Source of the DNA: Harmothoe impar
Lineage: Eukaryota; Annelida; Polychaeta; Phyllodocida; Polynoidae
Assembly (NCBI GenBank): GCA_947462335.1
Contig: OX381707.1
Coordinates: 82,174,610 to 82,238,609, forward strand
Length of the DNA stretch: 64,000 nucleotides
Direction: 5' to 3'
Notes under the pieces: generated by a model
The model's input: the letters and a program-made list of their open reading frames with translations, nothing else
What the model was told of the DNA's origin: nothing
Database searches by the model: none
Made by a program: the position numbers and the translations under genes
Part shown: positions 36,206 through 44,251 of the stretch, piece by piece
Layout of the letters: every line of letters starts with the position of its first letter
How positions within the stretch are numbered: position 1 is the stretch's first letter

Positions 36206-36584
36206 TACCACCAGGAGCCTGCAGCCTTGTTTGTCACAGATAACAGTCAGTGTCTGAGCTTGTGTGATATAGCTACAACTATCAGGGGATTTTAGTATGT
36301 AAGTGACTCCTGGAGGATGAATTTGTTTTAATTACCAGGGGATCTGTATGTGTTTACCTAAAGGTCACTGCACCTCCAAAGGTATGTGGGCTGTCTGAGC
36401 TGTTCTGAAATAGCTTTAATTACCAGGGAATTAGTATGTGACTGTTAGAGACTACCATGGGTATAAATAAACATCCTCACTAAGAAACCACCATGTGGAC
36501 CTGTACATCATAGATAGCTGTCTGAGGTCTGTGTGAGCTGGTCTGAAGCAGCTGCAATTAGCAGCGGATGCCGGTGTAAGGTAC
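36206..36584. repeat. Degenerate tandem repeats (~125 bp) upstream of the LTR
   Basis: About three diverged units share a CTGTCTGAG...GAGCT(G/T) block, an AATTA(C/G)CAG(G/C)GGAT block and a GTATGTGACT-like block. The last ends in GGTAC, directly at the 5' LTR; GTAC (36581-36584) is the target-site duplication. Confidence 0.5.
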
Positions 36585-37131
36585 TGTAACGGGTTGACTA
36601 TAAAGTCTAACTGTTATTGTTGTATATCTATTGTATGTTGTATGATGTAAGACAACACGGTGCTATTGTGTTTAATAACTGTTTTATTCATCTAACTAGT
36701 GTCGTCGGTTCGTTACATATACCGACTCCTCTAGTTCGGTTATCTATACGGTAGTGTACCGGTACCACCTTCGGTTACCGTCGGTAGTTGTTACATAATC
36801 ATTTTTACATAACTAAACCTAACAGGTGGCGCTGCTAGTACGGTCACGTGGCTACGCAGCGCTGTATATAAGACGGCTGCTTCCCCATTGGAAGTCAGTC
36901 AGGTTTGGGACTGTCGTGACATGACCACCCTGTGCTCACGGGCTTAACTCTATGCTATAGGGTTGCCCACTGTATTATATATCTGTTCTGATCTCGTATA
37001 TCCGCTGGTTATACTTGTACTATAATACCCAAGAGTTACCTTTACAATAAAGTCGCCGTATATTAAAGTCTAATTTACCTTGTCTGGTTTTTGTACTCAA
37101 GTGTTACATACGTAGTAAGAGACCAACTACA
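36585..37131 (+). repeat. 5' LTR of element 1 (547 bp)
   Basis: It begins TGTAACGGG and ends CAACTACA, i.e. TG...CA. It carries CACGTG, a TATA box (36865-36872), an Inr-like TCAGTC (36895) and AATAAA (37046-37051). It is repeated at 47595-48141 with an offset of exactly 11,010 bases. Confidence 0.95.
36865..36872 (+). promoter_or_regulatory. TATA box of the 5' LTR
   Basis: TATATAAG lies 30 bases before TCAGTC (36895-36900), an arthropod-style initiator match and the likely start of the genomic transcript. Confidence 0.75.
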
Positions 37132-37132
37132 T

Positions 37133-37144
37133 TGGTGCCGTGAC
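37133..37144 (+). other. Primer-binding site, histidine tRNA
   Basis: TGGTGCCGTGAC, one base past the LTR, is complementary to the CCA-tailed 3' end of animal tRNA-His (GTCACGGCACCA). The same site is used by element 2. Confidence 0.75.
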
Positions 37145-37192
37145 CACTTGACGAACCGACCATTGATAGGGTATTAAATAGACTTACAGTAT

Positions 37193-39346
37193 ATGGATTA
37201 CCTATACGATTTTGTCAGCTCGTTCAGCGGCAGGACTAAAACCCCTGCTGAGGAACGTGAAGAAGCCGTACAGAATGTACGCTTTTTCACAGGCAAATCT
37301 AATAGGCGGGAGAGCCGGGCAGCCTCGGAGGTGCCCGGTGACGACCTCTCCCAAGAAGCAATAGGTGATCCTATTGTGGAAGCCTTTACCAAAGGAGAGG
37401 ATGGGGAGCAATCTCCAATCCCGGGACCCTTTGATATAAGCTCCAGGAGATCGTTGGACTCCCTTTCCACGAATCTTTTCTGTCCTGAGGGTCAGAAAAT
37501 ACCGGGTAGAGAGCCTAAAACTCTCGGCCCAGCTGCCTTCGGTTCTACACCGACGGTAGCAGATCCTTCATTGGATCCAGACACGTCGGTTTTTACTGAT
37601 GGTGCCACTCCTACACCGAACGGTATGGGGGGTGGCGGGCTATCAAAGAAAACTAACGTAGCAACAGAAGCTCCTGGGAAGGGATACCCGCCAGCAGTAG
37701 ATGAGCCATCCAGTTTACCACTGGATGGGGACCTACTGGCTGCCATGGGGATCCCCACCAAGAAAACTGAGTTGCATGAGCTCGCTGAAGCCCGGAGGGA
37801 ACTTGCTTCCATCAATCAAACTAGGAAGTTATTCCTAAGGGAGGTTGATGAGAAGAAAAAGTTCCTACTGGAACTCCAGAACGAGATGGCTTCCCACAAG
37901 GTGGAGGTTGACAAACTTTTGCACCAGAGGGTGTCCGGCGAATGTGAGGTTGCAAGCTTAACTTCCTTGGGAAAGGATTTGAGCACGCAGCTCCACTTAG
38001 CCAGACAGGACCTCGCAAGCTTAAGGCAAGTCAATCAGGACCTGAAGACGAAGTCGGAGAAAGTACCACCACCTTCCACGGTGGTACCTCCAGTCATACC
38101 CATACCCAGTGTATACACGACAGTGACACCTTCAAGTGTCCCGCCGCTAGTACACACCACGGTAACAGGTATGACACCTCAGATGGGGGCTAGCTATCTA
38201 CAGACTCCGGTCTGTGGTGGCGCCTTTGGAGGCACGGCAACACCTCCAGGGTACACCCACCCATCTACTGGTTCAACGATGTTGAACCAGCAGCAGACCA
38301 TGGTCTCAGTTCCAGTACCGAAACCCAGAGCTAGACAAGGCTTAACGCCTGTCCAGCGGGCTAAGTACGACCGGAACCCGGCTATTGAGAAGCTGGGGAC
38401 AGACATCGTCCCGCGGGACATCGATGAACTGGATGAACGGTATGCTCCTTTCAACTTTGGGGACATCAAACATCCTGATGCAGCCCGTCAAAAGGCCATC
38501 GATATTCCGCCTTTCACAGGGTCGCCACCCTGGAGAAAGTACAAAGTTCGGTTCAAGGCTATTGTGGAGAGCAATCGCTGGAACAATCAGCAAGCGCTGG
38601 TTGCTCTGAAGCAAGCACTCTGCAACGGGCCAGGTGAACCAGCCCTTTTGGCGTTCGAGAGAGTGAAGATCAAGACATTGAGCTCACTTGAAGAAACAGC
38701 TGAATGGGCGATTGGGAAGATTGGTGAGCATGACCCAAGGACTCAGCTGCTCAAACGTGTCCAACGCAAGGACGAGCATCTGAGATCCTACGGATTTGCT
38801 CTACAAGAACTGATATCCGAGTGTTATCAGGGATGTAGACCTGACACCCCCACTGTCATCCAGGAGTTAACCTCCAGGTTTGTCAATGGAGTCAGAGACA
38901 CCAATCTCCAGGCATATCTGCGGGAGAAATGGCAGCCGGACTTATCTCTAGCTGACCTTTTTGACCATGCAGATGTGTATGACACCAAACAGGCTGTTTT
39001 TCCTAGTGGAGGAGTGTCGGCAGCTCCATCTGTAGCCCCGAAAGGAGCTCAGGTGGTAGAGGCCGCCACAAAACCACCTAAGAAAAAACAGCCCGCCTCT
39101 GAGGAGGTGGCGGCAGTAATGCCTGACAGGGACATGGAAAAGATGATTGAGGGTTTGTTGCGGAAGCACTTGGAAAAGAGCTCTGCGTCCACTTCTGATT
39201 CTGGATCTGGAAAGAGAAGGAAAAAGAAGAAAAAGGACACGAAACCTCAGCCATGTAGACGCTGTCAGAAGATGGGTCATTGGGCTAGCGAATGCAAAGC
39301 CCCTGCACCCATCGCTGCTAAAACCGAAAAGGAGACGGAAAACTGA
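37193..39346 (+). CDS. gag: Gag polyprotein, element 1
   Basis: The 717-residue structural protein forms the particle that packages the element RNA. Residues 1-190 are low-complexity and acidic. A coiled coil covers about 193-290, and a Pro/Thr/Val-rich linker about 290-370. A capsid-like region (~435-605) has the retrotransposon gag signature FTG..PW..Y...F and NGPGEPAL. A Lys-rich stretch follows, then one CCHC zinc knuckle CRRCQKMGHWASEC at 688-701. ATG 37193 is the first start after the primer site. The stop at 39344-39346 overlaps the pol frame, which is open from 39322, in the -1 register, so pol could be reached by a -1 shift. The heptamer GGAAAAC before the stop is not a standard slippery site. 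Confidence 0.92.
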   Translation: MDYLYDFVSSFSGRTKTPAEEREEAVQNVRFFTGKSNRRESRAASEVPGDDLSQEAIGDPIVEAFTKGEDGEQSPIPGPFDISSRRSLDSLSTNLFCPEGQKIPGREPKTLGPAAFGSTPTVADPSLDPDTSVFTDGATPTPNGMGGGGLSKKTNVATEAPGKGYPPAVDEPSSLPLDGDLLAAMGIPTKKTELHELAEARRELASINQTRKLFLREVDEKKKFLLELQNEMASHKVEVDKLLHQRVSGECEVASLTSLGKDLSTQLHLARQDLASLRQVNQDLKTKSEKVPPPSTVVPPVIPIPSVYTTVTPSSVPPLVHTTVTGMTPQMGASYLQTPVCGGAFGGTATPPGYTHPSTGSTMLNQQQTMVSVPVPKPRARQGLTPVQRAKYDRNPAIEKLGTDIVPRDIDELDERYAPFNFGDIKHPDAARQKAIDIPPFTGSPPWRKYKVRFKAIVESNRWNNQQALVALKQALCNGPGEPALLAFERVKIKTLSSLEETAEWAIGKIGEHDPRTQLLKRVQRKDEHLRSYGFALQELISECYQGCRPDTPTVIQELTSRFVNGVRDTNLQAYLREKWQPDLSLADLFDHADVYDTKQAVFPSGGVSAAPSVAPKGAQVVEAATKPPKKKQPASEEVAAVMPDRDMEKMIEGLLRKHLEKSSASTSDSGSGKRRKKKKKDTKPQPCRRCQKMGHWASECKAPAPIAAKTEKETEN

Positions 39347-39429
39347 ATGGGGCCCATCCTCTTGGCAAGGATGGCGCCCCCACAGTTAGCCATGCCTGTA
39401 AGGGATTAGTAGACGGTGTTAACTCTTCC

Positions 39430-42400
39430 ATGAACCAAGGCCGCGCAGAGGCAGAAGGGTCTGTACAACCTGTAAGCGTCTGGCAAGGCGGGGCTGGCAA
39501 GGACGAACGGAATCCGGAGGATTCTGTAGTCGCTGGCTTAGAGGAGTCTTGGTTAGAATCAATTGCCCAGAGCAGTGTGATTCAGGACTCCCCGAGCGAC
39601 CCATGTTGGGATTATCTCCTGACAAAAGGGGTTGCTATGGATGGAGGGGGAAGCCCGATGCTGACCTCTGAGTGTGTCCCTTTACGGGGACAGCGTTGGT
39701 ACCTGAGTCTGGTTATTTCCGGGACGCGTGGTGAATTTTTGGTCGACACGGGTGCATCTCACACCTTGGTCGATCGTAAATTCATGGCCCGTCTTTGCAA
39801 CCAGCCCGAAGCTCCGCTACTAGGAGTAAAGGCTCGGACTGCTACGGGAGATAGTATGCAGACTTATGGCAGAACTGTAAAACCTATGTTGGTTGATGGC
39901 AAGACATACTGGATATGTCCAACCATCACCGACATCACTGATGATGGCATACTGGGGATGGACTTTGCTGCTCTTTACGGGGTAACAATGAACACCGCAA
40001 CGGGCCGACTTCAGATTAAACATCCTTATAAACAATCTGTACAGTGCGTTTTAAGGAATGGTTCTTCTGTGGCGTCAGTGGCACAAGACACAAAGTTGGC
40101 AGCAGGACATGTATCTGATGTCCTAGTCAGCTGCGTGGGAGTGCAGGCCAAACGGCCGGGAATGTTTGAACCAGAAGATCAAAAGCTCTCTGAGTTAGGT
40201 CTTGCTGGCTATCATACTTACCTGGCCAACGCTCGTTGGGGGGTGATACCGATTTGTAACTCGAGTAGTAGAGAAATCACTCTACGAAAGGGGACGCCTA
40301 TTGGTAACACCACGCGAGCATATGGGGTAGACTCACTAACTACGGACTTTGTGGAAGTAGGTGTGGTGGCGGGAGACTCTTCCCACGAAGAGGCTCTAGC
40401 TAAATCCAACCTACCGAAACATTTAAGGTCCCTGTTGTGTGAGTCCCACCTCACAACCCTAGAGAGCGAAATGGTGGCAAATGAGCTGTCGGAGTTATCT
40501 GACGCCTTTGCGCAACCAGGAGATCCTCTAGGGCGTACCAATACGGTACAACACCGGGTTGACACTGGGGACGCGCTTCCCAGTAGAATCCCCTACCGTC
40601 GGTTACCCATGGCTAAAAAAAGTGCTATGGAGGCTGAGGTAGAAAAGATGTTGGATGAAGATGTGATTCAACCTAGTGAGAGTCCATGGTCAAGTCCTGT
40701 GGTGATGGTCACCAAGAAGGATGGTTCCTGTCGATTTTGCATCGACTATAGGAAGTTGAACGGACTCACTAGGAAGAATGCATATCCTCTACCTCGGATA
40801 GATGAATGTGTGGAATCTCTGGGTGGGGCAAAATGGTTCTGTACACTAGATTTACAATCTGGTTATTGGCAGATCGGCATGGACCCCCGGGACCGAGAAA
40901 AAACCGCATTTTCTACCCATATGGGACTATTTGAGTTCAACGTCATGCCATTCGGGCTATGCAATGCCCCGGCAACCTTCGAGGCAATGATGGAAACCAT
41001 GTTACGGGGTTTACTTTGGAAAAAGTGCCTAGTATACTTGGACGACATCATCGTCTTCGGTGGTTCTGTGGAGGAAACTCTACAGAACCTCCAAGCTGTG
41101 CTGAAACGCATCTTATCATATGGTCTGAAATTGAAACCTTCAAAGTGCAAGCTTTTTAGGAAGTCAGTTGAATACCTAGGTAGAATTGTTTCTGAACATG
41201 GCATCATGGCTGATCCTCATAAGATCGAAGTGGTACAGAACTGGCCTCGTCCGATGGACACGAAGGAGATACGCTCTTTCATCGGGTTTTGTTCATACTA
41301 CAGAGATTTTATACCTGGATTCTCGAGAGTCGCAGCTCCCTTACAAGAGCTGATGATTGGAGAGAAGAAGGCTAAGGCTAAAATAGTCTGGTCTCCAGCC
41401 GCAGAACAGTCTTTCAGTGAGTTAAAGAGACTCTTCTTAGAAACACCTGTTTTGCACTACCCTGCACCTGTTGGTAAGTTCATCTTGGACACTGATGCTT
41501 CTAATACAAGTATTGGTGCTGCCTTGTCGCAGATCCAGGATGGGCGAGAAGTGCCGCTGGCATTTTCGTCCAACAGTCTAAGCAAAACACAACGTAACTA
41601 CTGCACAACCAAGCGTGAACTCTTGGCAGTGGTGGTTTACACAAAAAAGTACAGACATTTCCTATATGGTGGGAATTATCTCGTACGGACGGATCATTCA
41701 TCTCTGCAGTGGCTCCTTAACTTCAAGGACGCTGAGGGGATGATGGGTAGATGGTTGAACCACCTCTCTGAGTTTGGCATGACGAATGAGCATATCATAC
41801 ACAGGAGTGGAGTAGATCATGTGAATGCGGACAGCTTGTCCCGCTATCCTATCCGGAACTGTCACCGTGTAGACTGCCGAGACTGTGGGTCTCACAATGC
41901 AGTGATTGCGTCTGTGGGTGCGAAAGTTCCTAACTGGACGTTAAATCACTTGAAGGATGAGCAGCTTGCAGATCCAGCTATTTCGAGGGTGTACTCCTTG
42001 AAGTTGTTGGGCCTGTCCAAGCCTGTTCGCCCCGCACTTTCGCTGGAATGTAAAGAAGTTAGACAACTGTTAGCTCAGTGGGATAATCTTTTTATACGGA
42101 ACAGTGTATTGTGCCGCTGGAGAGTGCAACCTGGCAGGAAGAGAACAGCTCAGTCTGTAGTGCCTCTGTCACTCAGACTACAGTTGCTCAATTACTGTCA
42201 TGGCCACCGAACTTCAGCACACTTTGGCAGACAACGGACTGAGGCAAAGATTAAGAGTAGATATTACTGGCCTGGTATGACTTTGGACATACGGCGTTGG
42301 GTGAAGCAATGCCCCCAATGCTGTTTATCAAAGCCTGGACCTGGTATCGGTAAACTACCTCTAAGTCAAGAGCTATTCGGTGTTCGGTTTGCCCGGATCG

Positions 42401-43569
42401 CTGTTGATATCATTAGTGGTTTCAACACGACCCCCCGTGGGAATACCTGTATGATGGTGGTACAGGACTACTATACCAAGTACGTCCAAGTATATCCGTT
42501 GGTAAATCATACAGCTGTTACCTGCGCTGAAGCACTTTTCGAGAATTGGATCCTCACGTGGGGAGGTCCTTTAATGCTTCACTCCGACCAGGGTCGTGAG
42601 TTTGAATCTCGACTGTGGGCAGAACTGTGTAGTAAAATACACATCTGCAAGACGCATACGAACCCCTACCGACCTCAATCGGATGGTATGGTGGAACGTT
42701 TCAATCGGACGTTGATCCAATGTCTCACGACAATGGTTAATGAGCATCGAGATGATTGGGATGAGCACGCTCGCTATATCTCTCATGCTTACAACGCTAC
42801 CGAACATGCGTCGACGGGCTGTACGCCCAACATGCTCGTAATGGGTGAAGACATAGTCATGCCGAGTGACATGGTCTATGGAGTGCAGGGACACCAGCTC
42901 GAGCAACCCTGCACAGTGATGTTTGTTGAGTCACTTCGACAATCATTACGCGAGTCCTATGGAGTAGTAAGGGACAACTTGGAAAAATCTGCTAGTTTGC
43001 AGAAGGTGGGCTATGACACGGGCCTTAAACTCCGCCAATTCAAGGTGGGGGATAAGGTCGCGAGATTTAGCACACCAAATTCCAAAGTCAAGACCCTGTA
43101 CTCCTGGGATGGTCCGCATACGGTTACTATGGTGGTTAGTGAAACTACTGTAGTAATACGGTTGCAAAAAGGGACTCTCACTAAATCACATGTGGCTAGA
43201 CTCCGACCTTGGTATGGAGTCCCATATATAGATGACGGTGAAGATTCCCTCGGTGCTGGTCGAGTACCAGCACCAACCGACCCTGCGCTACCGAAGATAC
43301 CGAAGGCAGGACCAACGGTCATACCGTCGGTACCGACGGTAGCGCGCCGAAGGGGTCGTCCTAGGAAATTACCGATTGAACCACAGTCGTGTGTTACCAA
43401 GCCCAAGCGCGGTAGGCCTCGTAAAAAAGGGTCAGCTGTGCGTAAAGGACTAACCGTAGGCACCGGTAAACAAAGCAAGGTGATACCTCCGGTGTCACCA
43501 TTGCTGGACATACCGGTACAAGGTCTACGGAGGAGCACACGTGTCAGAGAGCGAGATAAAATTGTGTAA
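39430..43569 (+). CDS. pol: Pol polyprotein, element 1
   Basis: The 1379-residue polyprotein carries all enzymes. The aspartic protease has FLVDTGAS (D106). Reverse transcriptase runs about 360-620, with the catalytic YLDD at 536-539. RNase H begins near 680 (D687 in LDTDAS). The integrase has a HHCC zinc-binding domain from H924 and catalytic D993, D1053 and E1089 (D-D-x35-E), followed by a tail. Instead of a chromodomain, the tail has two AT-hook-like motifs (RRRGRPRKLP and KRGRPRKKG) and ends in a basic GLRRSTR block, all matched in element 2. The frame is open from 39322, overlapping gag; ATG 39430 is the first Met, so either frameshifting or internal initiation is possible. No stop or shift is seen. 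Confidence 0.95.
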   Translation: MNQGRAEAEGSVQPVSVWQGGAGKDERNPEDSVVAGLEESWLESIAQSSVIQDSPSDPCWDYLLTKGVAMDGGGSPMLTSECVPLRGQRWYLSLVISGTRGEFLVDTGASHTLVDRKFMARLCNQPEAPLLGVKARTATGDSMQTYGRTVKPMLVDGKTYWICPTITDITDDGILGMDFAALYGVTMNTATGRLQIKHPYKQSVQCVLRNGSSVASVAQDTKLAAGHVSDVLVSCVGVQAKRPGMFEPEDQKLSELGLAGYHTYLANARWGVIPICNSSSREITLRKGTPIGNTTRAYGVDSLTTDFVEVGVVAGDSSHEEALAKSNLPKHLRSLLCESHLTTLESEMVANELSELSDAFAQPGDPLGRTNTVQHRVDTGDALPSRIPYRRLPMAKKSAMEAEVEKMLDEDVIQPSESPWSSPVVMVTKKDGSCRFCIDYRKLNGLTRKNAYPLPRIDECVESLGGAKWFCTLDLQSGYWQIGMDPRDREKTAFSTHMGLFEFNVMPFGLCNAPATFEAMMETMLRGLLWKKCLVYLDDIIVFGGSVEETLQNLQAVLKRILSYGLKLKPSKCKLFRKSVEYLGRIVSEHGIMADPHKIEVVQNWPRPMDTKEIRSFIGFCSYYRDFIPGFSRVAAPLQELMIGEKKAKAKIVWSPAAEQSFSELKRLFLETPVLHYPAPVGKFILDTDASNTSIGAALSQIQDGREVPLAFSSNSLSKTQRNYCTTKRELLAVVVYTKKYRHFLYGGNYLVRTDHSSLQWLLNFKDAEGMMGRWLNHLSEFGMTNEHIIHRSGVDHVNADSLSRYPIRNCHRVDCRDCGSHNAVIASVGAKVPNWTLNHLKDEQLADPAISRVYSLKLLGLSKPVRPALSLECKEVRQLLAQWDNLFIRNSVLCRWRVQPGRKRTAQSVVPLSLRLQLLNYCHGHRTSAHFGRQRTEAKIKSRYYWPGMTLDIRRWVKQCPQCCLSKPGPGIGKLPLSQELFGVRFARIAVDIISGFNTTPRGNTCMMVVQDYYTKYVQVYPLVNHTAVTCAEALFENWILTWGGPLMLHSDQGREFESRLWAELCSKIHICKTHTNPYRPQSDGMVERFNRTLIQCLTTMVNEHRDDWDEHARYISHAYNATEHASTGCTPNMLVMGEDIVMPSDMVYGVQGHQLEQPCTVMFVESLRQSLRESYGVVRDNLEKSASLQKVGYDTGLKLRQFKVGDKVARFSTPNSKVKTLYSWDGPHTVTMVVSETTVVIRLQKGTLTKSHVARLRPWYGVPYIDDGEDSLGAGRVPAPTDPALPKIPKAGPTVIPSVPTVARRRGRPRKLPIEPQSCVTKPKRGRPRKKGSAVRKGLTVGTGKQSKVIPPVSPLLDIPVQGLRRSTRVRERDKIV

Positions 43570-44251
43570 ACATTTTTTTTCTTACCTTGTTGACGACATT
43601 TAGCTGCTGGCTTGATTAAATTTCCCTGGACAGTTCCGTACTGGGCCGGTGGTCATTGGCCCGGTACTCGATCACCAAAACACAACGAGAAGAGACGGGT
43701 TATCCGGTGTGGTTATCCGTTGGAGGTAGAAAAGCACGTGTTCAGGGCGGGTGGCTGGCTTTGCCGATTAGTTCTAAGTATGGGACTAGTTTTGACCACA
43801 TATTGCTTAGCAACACGCTGCTGTGTATATCCTCTAATGCCGGTATATCATTCCCGGGTTATCCGGTGGCTCCGCCACGAAAATTGTAAACAACAGTGAG
43901 AGTTCCCACCGTCGGATATGCCAGGCGTGGGAAGGGCGCTGCCCGCGTCACCTGATCGATTTCTCCCGCCAAATGAGCCGTGGGAAATTGGGTCACCTCG
44001 GCGCGTCTTCGGGGCGCGACCCCTGATTGGCTGAGAAGCCGGTCAAGGGGCGGGGGCACGGGGGACGGGTGGGGTATATAAGCCCCACAGGCGGCCAGGC
44101 TTCTTCAGATCAACACGTTTGCCCGTAGGGTAGCGTGTTGATCAGTGGTGCCTAGGTCTGCCCGGCAGTACCTACACTATTGTTTACCAGCTGTGCTACT
44201 AAATGCTCGGGTGAGTGAACCGTGAGGTTCACCTACGCCTGAGCTAACAGT
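43570..44251 (+). promoter_or_regulatory. GC-rich spacer with a promoter before ORF3
   Basis: It is far more GC- and CpG-rich than either neighbour ORF. It contains GTTATCCGG at 43699 and 43858 and GTTATCCGTT at 43712 (the motif also occurs in element 2), and an E2F-like CCCGCCAAA at 43965. An inverted CCAAT box (GATTGG) near 44022, a GC box (GGGGCGGGG) near 44046 and TATATAAG at 44075-44082 follow. This order is that of a complete RNA polymerase II promoter, so ORF3 is probably transcribed separately from gag-pol. Confidence 0.65.
44075..44082 (+). promoter_or_regulatory. TATA box of the internal promoter
   Basis: TATATAAG is the same octamer as in the LTR. It is preceded by GC and CCAAT boxes and lies ~170 bases before the ORF3 ATG, with an initiator-like TTCAGATC about 30 bases on. 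Confidence 0.65.

Noticed and set aside
39338..39346. GGAAAAC before the gag stop as the -1 frameshift site
   Set aside because: It does not follow the X-XXY-YYZ rule well and I could not find a clear downstream pseudoknot; it is mentioned only as a weak candidate.
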